Source: Chitinophagaceae bacterium (lineage in GTDB: Bacteria; Bacteroidota; Bacteroidia; Chitinophagales; Chitinophagaceae). From it: a DNA stretch of 64,000 bases. The notes under the pieces are model-generated. The model made no database searches. It saw only the letters and a list, made by a program, of their open reading frames with translations, and had not been told where the DNA came from. Positions 26,339 through 37,058 of the stretch are shown piece by piece. The stretch lies in assembly GCA_016720825.1 (NCBI GenBank), contig JADKJV010000001.1, positions 1-64,000 on the forward strand, read 5' to 3'. Made by a program: the position numbers and the translations under genes. Positions within the stretch are counted from its first letter, which is position 1. Each line of letters opens with the position of its first letter.

Positions 26339-28094
26339 TTATACATGTTTCACAGCCGGTTTTTTTCATGGCTGTGGATGTTTTGGGCTTGTCTGCGGGC
26401 AAGGGCTTGGGCGTACCTGTCCGCGCATTGTTGGTCCGGGCAGGCTGCGTGGCCGGGGCCCGGGGTGCTGATTCCAGCCTTTTGATATTCTCACCGATCT
26501 TGTCACGGTTGGCTGTATCAGCCGACTGCCATTTGCGCATAAAGTCAAGGGCTTTTTCCCTGTCTTTGGCATCATTGGCATAATAGAGGGCCAGGTAACT
26601 GGCTGAGCTGATAATCTGCTTGCGGAACTTCAGGGTATCACGCTGACTGAAATCATAGAGTTTCATGGCAGCGGGAACAGCGATACTGTCTTTGCGAACG
26701 GTATCAATGACCCTGGCGTTATTGAACAACCACTCCCAGCCATACACTTCTTCAGGGTATTTATTGGCCAGTTGTGTGAACACATCATATGATTTGGGAT
26801 AATTCTTGGCGAAATAATAAGCACGGCCCGGATCGAAATAATCGTTGATATTGGGCTTGGGCTTCACTTCCAGGAGCATCATCAGGAAGGCTGCTTCTTT
26901 TTCCCTTTTGCCTTCTGCTTTGTACTTCGCAGCGGCTTCCTTGATGGTTTCAATTTTACCATCAAGCAGGGTGTCTGTTTTTACAGCTTCCATAAAGTAA
27001 CCATAAGCTACTTCTTCGTTGCCGGGGAATTTGGAATAAATTTTTGCGCGGATCTTGATTGCATACGCATCAGGATCTCCGTTCTTTTCCTTGGCGAAAT
27101 ATTTATCAATATACTCTTTGGCTTTGATGGAATCACCAGACTGGTAATAAGCATCGGCCAGGAGTTTAAATACTTTGGGTTTAGTATGCTGTCCCTGGGT
27201 GGTTTCTACGCCTGCAGCTTTTGAAATAGCACAGGTGAAATCTTTTCGGGCCCAGCAAAGCTGTGCATAGAGATACTGGTCTTCAATATAAGTATCAGGT
27301 GAACGGGAGTCAATATATTTCTTCATATAAACTTCCGCATCATCAAATTTCAAACGATAAAAATTGTAGTAGAACAACTCATAATATGCAGGTGAGAATT
27401 TGGGATCCTGGGTAACCGCCTTATTCAGGTAATCAAGTACCAGTTCCCAGTTACGCTGGGTTTCAAACAATTTAGCCAGGCGCAGGTAAGCCACCACGAA
27501 ATTGGGGTTCAGTTGCAGGGCTTTATTATAGTTAGTATATGCCTGTCCGCCACCTTCACCGGGACGGGCTTTACGATAAGCATTACCTAACTGGAGGAAT
27601 ACTTCAGGATTTGCAGCATCTTTCTGGGAAGCCGTTTCGAGTTTTTCGATTGCATAGTTTACATCACCTTGTTTGGCGTCCACGTTAGCGCGGCCAATGG
27701 CGTAAAGAATAGCAGGATCATCGCCTTTTTTGGGTGAACGTGTCAGACTGAGCGCAGATTCAAATTTCTGACGGGCATCAGTTGTTTTTCCTTCCAGGAG
27801 ATCCAGGTGACCGGCACCTACCTGAATCAGGGGTGCATTATTGCTGGAGGCCAGTCCTTTTGTGTATACATCACGGGCCTTCTCGTTTTCATCCCAGTCG
27901 AGGTAAGTTTGTCCCAGCCAGTAAATCGCATCAATATTATTGGGATTTACCTGCAATAATTTCTGGAATACACTCTCCGCACTTTTAAACCGGTCTGAAG
28001 AGAGGTGGCTAATCCCCTCCTGCAGAGTCTGTGCCTTCAGGCCGGCTGAAAGCAACAATCCGCTTGTTAGCATCCAAATCAGGGTCTTCTTCAT
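26339..28094 (-). CDS. TPR-repeat protein with signal peptide
   Basis: About 584 residues with a signal peptide (MKKTLIWMLTSGLLLSAGLKAQ) and repeated TPR units, e.g. YWLGQTYLDWDENEKARDVY, VFLQLGNAYRKARPGEGG, VVAYLRLAKLFETQRNWELV. The raw frame runs on to 26250 with a tail translated from the terminator; removing one A from the AAAAAAA run near 26366 gives the ending MKKPAVKHV and TAA at 26339. It lies downstream of the PstS-like lipoprotein and TonB, an order common in this group, suggesting a periplasmic scaffold of that system (inference). Confidence 0.88.
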
Positions 28095-28148
28095 TTTACT
28101 TTTACTTTAATGTTGAGAAATCGAAAGTCCTTCGTTTACTTTTTACTT

Positions 28149-29075
28149 TTATTCTTTTAATCTCGCCATGCGTACACTGAAATCAAGTTGCGCAGGAACA
28201 AGATAAGATCTTCTGAATATCAACTGCCCTCTCTGTCCACTCATGAAATCCGCGAAGCCGTTTCCGAGTCCGTGGTGTTTCTCCTTTAGTATATAAACCA
28301 AATCCCGTACCAGAGGATAACTTCCCGTTGAAATTGACCAGGGACCGGGTCTAACCACACCTCCCTCGCTGTAAGTGCTCTTTAAAGGGATAATTTTAAC
28401 TTTTTTTAAGAACTTCTGCTGGAGCGTATCGTCTTTGTCGCCAACCCAGCTGTAACCTATAAAACCAATCGCGTTTTCCGTACCGGCAATATAATCAATC
28501 ACTCCTTCACTCGTACGGCCGGCTGTGGCTTTCCTGGTCAGCGTGTCGCCACGCAGTACTGAATCGATGATAAAACGTACCGTACTGGTTGCTTTTACGC
28601 CATCAAAAACAGGAATTAAATTTTTCCTAAACTTACCCTGCAGGATTTCTTTCACCTCAGTCATGTTCAGGGAATCTTCCGCTACCGTAGGATTCATGAT
28701 CAAAGCAACCGCGTCTCGTGCCACCACCATACTGTATAATCCCACTTTCAGGGAGTCACTCACCAGCTTCTTTTCATTCGGTGTATAACGCCTCGTGGCG
28801 ATGATCATCCGAACACTGTCAACCAGCAAATCTTTCAAACACTCTGCTTCCGGCTTATAATCCACTATAATGGAAGTTCCCGGATGGTTTGACTCATACA
28901 CTTTTACCTGTTCGTCAATCACCGGCCTGAACGACTCATCCACACTGATGTGTATCGTTCCCCGGTCAGGTGTATCTGTCAGCTGGTTCTCCTTTGATTT
29001 ATAAGATCTGCAACCGGCCAGCAGTCCTGCTCCTATCATCCATACCGCGGCAAACCGGAATAAACTCAACTTCAT
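28149..29075 (-). CDS. PstS-like substrate-binding lipoprotein
   Basis: 308 residues with a lipoprotein signal (LLAGCRSYKS). The fold fits the phosphate-binding PBP-like domain: IHISVDESFRPVIDEQVKVY at the start, then VALIMNPTVAEDSLNMTEVKEIL and GTENAIGFIGYSWVGDKDD. No Pst permease is adjacent; instead it is coupled to a two-helix membrane protein and TonB, so phosphate uptake is not certain and a role as an accessory periplasmic protein of a TonB system is possible. Confidence 0.85.
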   Translation of the reverse strand: MKLSLFRFAAVWMIGAGLLAGCRSYKSKENQLTDTPDRGTIHISVDESFRPVIDEQVKVYESNHPGTSIIVDYKPEAECLKDLLVDSVRMIIATRRYTPNEKKLVSDSLKVGLYSMVVARDAVALIMNPTVAEDSLNMTEVKEILQGKFRKNLIPVFDGVKATSTVRFIIDSVLRGDTLTRKATAGRTSEGVIDYIAGTENAIGFIGYSWVGDKDDTLQQKFLKKVKIIPLKSTYSEGGVVRPGPWSISTGSYPLVRDLVYILKEKHHGLGNGFADFMSGQRGQLIFRRSYLVPAQLDFSVRMARLKE

Positions 29076-29314
29076 CTGAAATAATTTTTCTTATACCCCC
29101 TGTAAATCCTCCAGCACCCGTACAACAGGCAGATGCCGCCAAATATCTTATCCAGGTCAGTGGGCGGTCCGTCGCCCAGCATTTCAATTTTCAGCTTGTT
29201 CCGGAACAGGAAAATCACACCTGCCCCTATTATCAGAATCCCCATTCCGTAATCCAGGATTGACCGCATCAGCGACACATCCTTCCGTTTTTTCTTTTCG
29301 TATTCTTCAATCAT
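29072..29314 (-). CDS. small membrane protein
   Basis: 80 residues. Its stop overlaps the PstS-like start by 4 bp (ATGA type), a sign of coupled translation. A charged N-terminus (MIEEYEKKKRKD) precedes two hydrophobic segments (GMGILIIGAGVIFLF and KIFGGICLLYGCWRIYRG). No recognised family. It lies between tonB and the PstS-like gene. Confidence 0.75.
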   Translation of the reverse strand: MIEEYEKKKRKDVSLMRSILDYGMGILIIGAGVIFLFRNKLKIEMLGDGPPTDLDKIFGGICLLYGCWRIYRGYKKNYFR

Positions 29315-29352
29315 GGCTATTCCGAATTCAGGGCAGGAAAATTATGATTTTT

Positions 29353-30192
29353 TTATTGTTCCCCGCCGATAAATGTTACCGGCAACATATAACTCACTGG
29401 TACATTGACGCCGTTTTGCAGCGCCGGTATCCAACGGGGCATTTTCCGGCATACCCTAACAACTTCTTTATCAAATTCATCCCCGCCGCTGGTAACGATC
29501 TGGAATGTGCTTACCATCCCGTTTGGATCCACCTGGAACCTGATCTGAACCACTTTTTTCTCCCCTTCATCCAGGCTGGTCGGGCTGTTCAGGTTCATGG
29601 ACAGGAACCGCCTCAGGGCTTCAGCCCCACCCGGGAACTGGGGATCCCTTTCCACAGCCACAAAATTTGCAGGACCGGTTTCACCCTGGTTACCCGTTCC
29701 CAGGCCTGTTCCGGCCGGTAATCCGGGGGTTGAAGGCAGGGTTCCGGGCTTGAATCCGGGAGCAGTTACACCTGCAATTGCCACAGAATCAAGCTGTTTC
29801 TGGCTGGGTATGATGTCTGTCTTCACTTTTTTATCATCTACAATATGTATCACATTCGTGTATTTTACCCGGGCCACTGAAGGCTTGGGGGGTAAAGCGG
29901 GCTTGGCCGGTTTTTGAACCGGAATCACCACCGGTTTGGGTTTTGCAGGTATTACCACGGTCCGGAGCACTACAGAGTCATGGTCATTTCTCATGGCCAC
30001 CCGTTTGTTTTCCCCGGCAGAAGCCCCGGTTGCCAACCATAATAATGCACCGGCTAATCCTAAACCGGCAAACAGGGCTGTCCACAACCTTCCATTATAC
30101 TGGCGGCGCAGCGTATAAGCCCCGTAGGATTTATTTCTGTTCTCGAACAGGATGTCGAGCATGTCAGCTTTTGAAAGTTCGTGCGTGTTCAT
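29353..30192 (-). CDS. TonB family energy transducer (second copy)
   Basis: 279 residues. The N-terminus SKADMLDILFENRNKSYGAYTLRRQYNG is homologous to the first TonB's; a membrane helix (LWTALFAGLGLAGALLWLAT), a Pro/Lys spacer (PAKPKPVVIPVQKPAKPALP) and the TonB C-terminal domain (DPQFPGGAEALRRFLSMNL, CRKMPRWIPALQNG) follow. It heads the tonB, membrane protein, PstS-like, TPR group and is divergent from the phosphatase gene. Confidence 0.93.
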   Translation of the reverse strand: MNTHELSKADMLDILFENRNKSYGAYTLRRQYNGRLWTALFAGLGLAGALLWLATGASAGENKRVAMRNDHDSVVLRTVVIPAKPKPVVIPVQKPAKPALPPKPSVARVKYTNVIHIVDDKKVKTDIIPSQKQLDSVAIAGVTAPGFKPGTLPSTPGLPAGTGLGTGNQGETGPANFVAVERDPQFPGGAEALRRFLSMNLNSPTSLDEGEKKVVQIRFQVDPNGMVSTFQIVTSGGDEFDKEVVRVCRKMPRWIPALQNGVNVPVSYMLPVTFIGGEQ

Positions 30193-30304
30193 AGTGTGTG
30201 TTTAATATTCAGATGCCTTATTATTTCAAATCCATAATATTTTTTGCCAAACTTTCCCAAAGGGGCAAAGCCGGTTTTGCGCCTGCGAAACGTACATTTG
30301 CATT

Positions 30305-30790
30305 ATGAAAATTTTAATGGTTTGCCTTGGGAATATCTGTCGAAGTCCCCTGGCAGAAGGGATACTCCAGGACATGGCATTTAAACAAGGACTTAACTGG
30401 AGCGTGGAAAGTGCGGGCACCAACCATTATCACACCGGTGAAGCCCCTCACCGGCTTTCCCAGAAAGTGGCCAAAGAACATGGCATTGACATAAGCACAC
30501 AAAGGGCCAGGAGTTTTACCGCAGGCGATTTTAAAATGTATGATAAGATTTATGCGCTTGCCGGGGATGTACTTTCTGAAATGAAAAGAATCGGTGGCAG
30601 GGAGTTTAATCCGGATAAAACAGAATTATTACTGGAAGAACTGTACCCCGGCCAGGAAAGGGATGTTCCCGATCCCTGGTATGGCACAGAACCTGGTTAC
30701 CATGCGGCTTATGACCTGATTGAAAAAGCCTGTGAGAAAATCATTTCACGGTATGCCAGCCAAACTGCTGTTACTGCCAATTCAAATTAA
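30305..30790 (+). CDS. low-molecular-weight protein-tyrosine phosphatase
   Basis: 161 residues. The P-loop CLGNICRS (Cys7 to Ser14) with nucleophile Cys7 and Arg13, and the general-acid loop DVPDPWYG near residue 120, are both intact. Cytosolic; it probably dephosphorylates protein tyrosines, though arginine phosphatases share the fold. It is followed by hisS after 27 bp, perhaps one transcript. Confidence 0.93.
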   Translation: MKILMVCLGNICRSPLAEGILQDMAFKQGLNWSVESAGTNHYHTGEAPHRLSQKVAKEHGIDISTQRARSFTAGDFKMYDKIYALAGDVLSEMKRIGGREFNPDKTELLLEELYPGQERDVPDPWYGTEPGYHAAYDLIEKACEKIISRYASQTAVTANSN

Positions 30791-30817
30791 GAACTGCTAT
30801 TATTTTAGATAACTGAC

Positions 30818-32194
30818 ATGAGTAAACCTTCATTACCACAGGGCACCAGGGACTTCGGCCCCGAAACTGTGAGCAAACGAAACTATATCACGAATACCAT
30901 CAAAACAGTATTCGCCCTCTACGGTTTCCAGCCGCTGGAAACACCGGCTATGGAAAACCTGGATACACTGATGGGCAAATACGGGGAAGAAGGCGACAAA
31001 CTGATTTTTAAAATCCTCAACAACGGTCTTGATAACCCGGAGAAGGAAAAACAAATCCGCGAGGATTTTGAAAAAATCCTGCAGGGGAAAAACAACAAAG
31101 GCATTACCGAAAGGGCTTTGAAATACGATCTCACCATTCCTTTCGCCCGGTATGTGGCCATGAACCATACGCAGCTGAGTTTCCCGTTTAAGCGTTACCA
31201 GATCCAGCCGGTATGGCGTGCAGATCGCCCGCAAAAAGGCCGTTACCGTGAGTTTTACCAATGTGATGCGGATGTGGTGGGCAGTGCATCTTTATTACAT
31301 GAACTGGAACTGGCATTGATTTACCGCGAAGTGTTCAGCCGCCTGGGATTACCCGGTGCTGAAATAAAAATCAATCACCGCAAAATCCTGACGGCCCTCG
31401 CTGAAATCACTGCCGGTGCAGATAAAATGATGGACATCACCATTGCGATTGACAAACTGGATAAGATCGGCATGGAGAAAGTGAAAGCAGAATTATCCGG
31501 CAAAGGCATCAGTGATGATCAAATCATCCAGATAGAAAAATATTTACAGATCAGCGGCACGCCGGATGAGCAACTGGCAAAAGCCGAATCATTACTCGGT
31601 CATACCAGCAGCGGGCAACAGGCGATAGCCGACCTGCGGAACCTTTTCAGCCGTTTGCCCGTCCATGATGCGGCTGCACCGGGATTTGCCATTGACTTTA
31701 CTCTGGCACGCGGACTGAACTATTATACAGGAATCATATTCGAAGCCAAAGCGCCTGCTGCAGTTAAGATTGGCAGTATTGGCGGCGGCGGCCGGTATGA
31801 TGACCTGACCGGTTTGTTCGGTGTACCGGGTATTCCGGGCGTGGGTATTTCATTTGGTCTTGACCGGATTTATGAAGTATTGGAAGAAATGAATCTTTTT
31901 CCGCAGGCAGTTGAAACATCTACCACGGTGTTGTTTTTCAACCTGGGTGAAAAAGAAAGTGCAGCAGCGTTTGAGTGGATGCAGTCGTTACGGCAGCGGG
32001 GTGTGGCGGCAGAGTTGTATCATGAGAATCACAAATTCGACAAACAGTTTAAATACGCAGATAAAAAGAAAATACCCTGGGTGGTGATGATTGGTGAAAA
32101 AGAATTGCAGGCCAATACCTGCAACCTGAAAAACCTCGCCTCCGGCGAACAGCAGTCACTTACCCGGGAACAGTTTAACCATTTCCAATTTTAA
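30818..32194 (+). CDS. hisS: histidine-tRNA ligase
   Basis: 458 residues; charges tRNA-His. A class II synthetase with LPQGTRDFGPETVSKRNYI at the start, motif 2 QPVWRADRPQKGRYREFYQ, His-specific ARGLNYYTGIIFEA, GGGGRYDDLTGLFG, and a C-terminal anticodon-binding domain (VAAELYHENHKFDKQFKYAD). Confidence 0.96.
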   Translation: MSKPSLPQGTRDFGPETVSKRNYITNTIKTVFALYGFQPLETPAMENLDTLMGKYGEEGDKLIFKILNNGLDNPEKEKQIREDFEKILQGKNNKGITERALKYDLTIPFARYVAMNHTQLSFPFKRYQIQPVWRADRPQKGRYREFYQCDADVVGSASLLHELELALIYREVFSRLGLPGAEIKINHRKILTALAEITAGADKMMDITIAIDKLDKIGMEKVKAELSGKGISDDQIIQIEKYLQISGTPDEQLAKAESLLGHTSSGQQAIADLRNLFSRLPVHDAAAPGFAIDFTLARGLNYYTGIIFEAKAPAAVKIGSIGGGGRYDDLTGLFGVPGIPGVGISFGLDRIYEVLEEMNLFPQAVETSTTVLFFNLGEKESAAAFEWMQSLRQRGVAAELYHENHKFDKQFKYADKKKIPWVVMIGEKELQANTCNLKNLASGEQQSLTREQFNHFQF

Positions 32195-32204
32195 AACACA
32201 TTTC

Positions 32205-34102
32205 ATGAAAAGGATTCCATTATTGATTATTGTTTGCCTGCTGGTGATTGAAGGCGTGCTGAACGCGCAGGTGAACCCAGTCGTTAAATACATGCCGGAA
32301 AAAGCAGGCATGATTTTGACGTTCAACCCAAACCGGATGGGCAGCAAGATCCCACCCGAAACATTCCGCCAGAGTTTTATGTACCGGGCACTGATGAAAA
32401 ACCCTGATCCGGAAATGTTGCAGATGATGGCCAACCCGACTGCTTCTACCGGCATTGATTTCAAAAGCGATTTCATAGTGGTTTTTGATAAAGAAGAAGC
32501 ACCTGCCGCTGGCGATGAAGATGAAATGCCTATGGGCAATAAATCAGGCATTGGTGCCTTTCACGTGATGGGACAAATAAAAAATGAGGGGGTATTTGCA
32601 GAACTCCTGAAAAAATTACCGGGAGGAGATTCTTCAATACAGACTTTCGGCAATAATAAAATTTATCAGTTCGGGGAAGGTTCTATGAGCCTTTGCTGGA
32701 ACAATGAAATTTTTTCAATTAATGCGGGTATGTCTGCCGCTGCTAAAAGAAAGCTGGTGGCATTTGTGATGGATACCACGAACGGTGATATGGACACGAA
32801 GATGGCCAACATGAAGTTTGAAATGATGAAAATGCAGCGCCAGGTTTGTTTCGATATCCTCACACCCCGCCCCGGTAACAGTTACAGCCAGAACCCGGCT
32901 TTTATCGCCTGGTTAAATGAACCTGCAGATATGCGCACCTGGGGCAAGGGCTTTATGAGTCCGGTTGCCAACAAATTCCTGGCGGGTATTGATAGTTCAC
33001 TGACCAGTTTGTTTAACCGGGAAAGGAGTGCTACGGTGAATTTTGATGCCGGTAAAATTGTGATGACCAGCAGAACCACGATGGATCCTTCCGTGGTTGA
33101 TTTATATACCCGTCACAAAAGCCCCGAAGTAAATCCTGCGTTATTATCCCGCTTACCGGAAGGCAATATCATGTTCCAGATGCAGTTTGCCATGAATCCG
33201 GAAGCTGCGAAAGAAGCGATGAACAACCCGATGATGAAAGCGGTACTGGATAGCCTGAAAACAAAGATTCCGTTTGATTTCTCCGGCATGAGTTCCATAT
33301 TCAAAGGGGATATGATGTTCGCGGTAATTCAACCCGATAAAGTAAACCCTGATGATTATGCTACCCGCAAAATGGAAGGGTTCCAGATAATCGCCGCTAT
33401 GAGTATTGCTGACCCCGTTAAGTTTGAGGAATTAAAAAAGAATATCAAGGATCTCATGACAAAGATGGGCGGTAAGAAGATGGTGATGAAGAAACAGAAG
33501 GTGAAGGAAAGAAAAAACCGTTCAAGGGATTCCAGCCTGCAACAGGAACCAAAGGGGATTTGTTTGTGATCAGCAATTCTTCGTTTGCGGTGGATGAATT
33601 CCTGAACAGTCCGGGACTCCGCGCGGTTCCATCTGTTTATCCCAGCGGGGAAACCTATCCAATGAGTATGAGCGTGAACCTGAAAGAAATCTTCAACATG
33701 GCTTTTATGAAAGGGAAGAAGAAAAATGATGGTGAAGGCAAAGATGATCCCGAAATGCTGGAAGCCCTGGGCAAGCTGAAACAACTGGTGATGTATGGCG
33801 GTAAAATGGAAAACGGCCAGATGAAGAACACCGTTGAATTCCAGTTCTCAGATCCCGGTAAAAATTCCATGCTCCAGCTTTTTGAAATCATGAACCTGGC
33901 TATCCAGTCAAGTGAGAAAAATAAAAGGAACCGCATGATGGAAGATGATGGCGTGAAAGAAGAAGCTAAAGAAGATGCACCGGTCATACGGGAAGTGACC
34001 ATTGAAGGAGTGAAAGATGAAACCGCGCCACCTCCGCCTCCACCGCCCCCACCACCGGCTGAATCAAAAAAGAAACCGGTAGTGAAGAAAACGAAACATT
34101 AA
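32205..34102 (+). CDS. DUF4836-family secreted protein (frameshifted)
   Basis: About 632 residues with a signal peptide (MKRIPLLIIVCLLVIEGVLNAQ) and the DUF4836 pattern YMPEKAGMILTFNPNRMGSK. The frame breaks near 33475: GKKMVMKKQKVKERK should read as an acidic-lysine stretch leading to KPFKGFQPATGTKGDLFVIS, restored by one added A in GGTAAGAAG, and it then continues to 34102. The tail holds a proline run (TAPPPPPPPPPP) and a lysine-rich end. It starts 10 bp after hisS. Function unknown. Confidence 0.85.
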
Positions 34103-35396
34103 AAATGATTTATTAAAAATAAAAAGCTGCAGGCGGCCTTTGTTTCCCTATGCTATTTTTCCCACCTTTCTTTGTCCTTTCCTAGGTTAGATTTTAACAA
34201 AAATAACCCCAGGTCACAAAAGTGCTATCCTCAAGTTACTTGTAAAGAACTATTATTGTACATTTCTGTTAATCAAACACCCTGTTTGTGCAGAGATACC
34301 TATAGACTCAATATGCTTTAGTTCTGTTCAAATTAAGTACCCCTTTGTTATTGTTTAACCTTAGTGCACCTTGTGGTAAAAACGTAAATTTAATCAGCCT
34401 TTGGTTTTGCAAGACCTCATTTTCATTTATACTTCTTTTATTTTCCCCAATGCCAGCTCCCCCCGTGCATCTGCGGGGCGGATCGGATATTGTGCTTATT
34501 AACATAGAAAATGGTGATCGCGCGCATATCACGGATATTAACGAAAATTGCGTTTAAAACCAGTAGTAGTTGGGATAGATGTATTGAAAAGCAAAAGAAG
34601 TTCTGTGATCCAGGAAGTTAAAAGAATTCCTGATATTCAACATCAATGATAAAAGGGGATAAAATAAAATCTGGTGTTCTCAAAGAACAGAGGCGAAGTG
34701 TTCTGGATTTGGAACCACCTTGGGCTGGTTAGCAACTGGGCCTGTAGCTGAAGTAAAAATGAAATACTTGAATCATTTGCCCTCAAATTGGCGAGCGTTT
34801 CAATCAGGCCTTCAAGTTTCATATCGTGGATGAAGTTTTCCAATAGATTATGAACGCACGTTGTCTGAATATATACATATTAATGGCTCGATCTTATCAA
34901 TACACGTTTATCATGTTGGTTTTGGCGGGGCAAATATAAAACTCTTAGCTTAGGGGTTGGCGCACAGTCAAAGTAAATGAATTAAAACCACTAACAAAGT
35001 CCTGTTCGGTAAGGTAAAGTCCGCTACTTCCTTGGGGGCGTGGTTTAAAAAAAACCTTTACTCGGGGGATTAAAAAACAGGAATTTATTTGATTTACCCA
35101 AAGTACACAAAGAGAGACCTAAAGAATGCAATATCCTTTAGGCCTGTTCAAGTTATAGTAAACACCTTAGTGTCCTTTGTTTTCCCTTAGTGAACCTTGT
35201 GGTAAAATATATTAACCACAGAGGTCACAGAGTACGGCACAGAGTGCACAGTCTTCGTATTCCTAACGCAGATCTGACAATAATACTGTAACTGGTTTAG
35301 GGCAAGCAGCTTTAGCTGCTACTCTGTGTCCCATTCGGGTATTGAAATAAAGAATATGTGCTATCCGTTAAACATCTTCAGCGCTTCACGAAAAAA
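34103..35396. other. long gene-poor spacer with CTTTGTG words
   Basis: About 1.3 kb. No convincing gene: the longest frames (34345-34557 plus, 34643-34843 minus) have poor composition and no family. Parts of a decayed gene may be present around 34570-34930. Words of the CCTTAGTG/CTTTGTGGTAAA class occur at 34359-34382, 35160-35210 and, as CACAGAG words, at 35215-35250. Confidence 0.5.
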
Positions 35397-35759
35397 CTAC
35401 TCTGTGTACTTTGTGGTAAAAAAAGCTCCAACACCAGATTCCTGCTTCGCCCCCTCCATATCCACATCACTCACCTGCACCCTTACACTGATTATTTTAC
35501 CTTCCGTATTTCTTTTAAACGTTGCCGTCCCCCCGAAGTTGACAATCTCAAACACATCCCCTTCGGTTTTTTTCAGTTCCGTATTGCCCATAACTGAGCC
35601 GGCCATCAAAACGCCAGATTCAACGGTTACGTTGATCTCTGAAACCACACTGCCTTCCGGGAATCTGTACTTACCGGTGTATTGCTGCAATGTGTCGGTC
35701 TGTGCATTCACTGCAAAAGCAGCCAGCACCAGGAATGAGAGCAAGAATAATTTTCGCAT
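35397..35759 (-). CDS. small secreted protein, DUF3471-like
   Basis: 120 residues from ATG 35759 (MRKLFLLSFLVLAAFAVNAQ, a clear signal peptide); the longer frame from 35828 would place 23 residues before it and is rejected. The mature part is a beta-rich domain beginning LQQYTGKYRFPEGSVVSEI, like the DUF3471 domain found after beta-lactamase-type enzymes, here on its own. The last codons (FFTTKYTE) are written in a CTTTGTGGTAAA word, so the end may have been remodelled by the repeat. Confidence 0.75.
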   Translation of the reverse strand: MRKLFLLSFLVLAAFAVNAQTDTLQQYTGKYRFPEGSVVSEINVTVESGVLMAGSVMGNTELKKTEGDVFEIVNFGGTATFKRNTEGKIISVRVQVSDVDMEGAKQESGVGAFFTTKYTE

Positions 35760-35799
35760 GGGAGTTTGTTTTTGGTGTATAATATTCTGATCAGCTAAT

Positions 35800-36995
35800 T
35801 TATATATTTTCATACACAATCGCAGCACCCTGCCCTACCCCCACGCACATCGTAGCCAGCCCGTACCGGGTCCGGGTTCTTCTCATCTCATGGATCAGCG
35901 TGGTTGAAATCCTCGCCCCGCTGCAGCCCAGCGGATGACCCAGGGCAATCGCCCCGCCATTTACATTCACCAGCGCCGGGATCCAAGGCCCAGGTCTTTC
36001 ATACAGGCCAGCGACTGGGAAGCAAAAGCCTCGTTCAGTTCCACCAGTCCCAGGTCCTTCACCGTAAGACCTGCCCTTTTCAATGCTTTCCGGGAAGCCG
36101 GCACCGGACCGATACCCATAATGGCAGGGTCTACCCCGGCCACAGCCATTGATTTTATTTTGACCAGCGGAGTCAGGCCGTATTTCGTCACCGCTTCTTC
36201 ACTGGCTAATAATAAAGCCGCCGCCCCGTCATTAATACCGGAAGAATTACCCGCTGTTACCGTACCATCTTTGATGAATGCAGGCTTTAATGAAGCCAGC
36301 TTCTCCAGCGATGTTTCCCTGGGATGCTCATCCGTTTCAACCGAAATCTTTTCCTTTCCCTTTGTAATGGTAACCGGACTGATCTCCTGAATCCATTTAC
36401 CGGCCTTCAGCGCCGAAAAATATTTGGACTGGGATCCGAGTGCGAACTGATCCTGTTCCTCCTGGCTGATGCCCCATTGTTTGGCCACATTCTCTGCCGT
36501 TTCCCCCATCGTGAACGGATGGTATTTTTCAGAAAGGGCCGGGTTAATGAACCGCCAGCCCATGGTAGTATCAAACACCGCATTGCTGCGGCCAAATGCT
36601 TCTGTACTTTTTGGCATTACAAAAGGCGCCCGCGACATACTCTCTGCCCCTCCGGCAATGATCAGTTCGGCATCCCCGCAGGCGATCTGCCTCGATCCGT
36701 CCATAATCGCCTGCAAACCGGAAGCACAAAGCCTGTTCACCGTAGTGCCGGCCACCGTTACCGGTAAACCCGCCAGTAATGCAGCCATACGGGCTACATT
36801 GCGGTTGTCCTCCCCCGACTGATTGGCAGCACCTGCAATCACATCTTCAATGGCAGCCAGGTCGAGGTTGCCTTTGGAAGCCAGTACAGCCCTGATCACC
36901 TGGGCCAGCAGGTCGTCGGGACGGCAGCCAGAAAGGAGCCCGCCATACCGCCCAATGGGTGTCCTGAGCGCATCAATTATATATACATCTTTCAT
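35800..36995 (-). CDS. acetyl-CoA acetyltransferase/3-ketoacyl-CoA thiolase (frameshifted)
   Basis: About 398 residues. Thiolase signatures: VNRLCASGLQAIMDGSRQI with catalytic Cys (about 90) and, after the break, NGGAIALGHPLGCSGARI with catalytic His and MCVGVGQGAAIVYE with the second catalytic Cys. The raw frame stops at 35967 after LGLGS; one added C in GGATCCCGG restores PALVNVNGG. Very likely a PaaJ/PcaF or FadA-type thiolase in acyl-CoA breakdown; no partner genes are next to it. Confidence 0.92.
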
Positions 36996-37058
36996 ATACT
37001 TGCAAGTTAATCGTTTCAGCCGTTTTTATTCCCCTCGGCCAAACCGTATCTTTGCGCC

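Noticed and set aside
34345..34557. 70-codon plus-strand ORF in the gene-poor spacer
   Set aside because: It begins inside a CTTTGTG-word stretch and has no recognisable domain or conserved pattern; kept only as part of the spacer.
34643..34843. 66-codon minus-strand ORF
   Set aside because: Composition is plausible but upstream frames are closed and no family is seen; possibly a remnant of a decayed gene, not supported as a gene.
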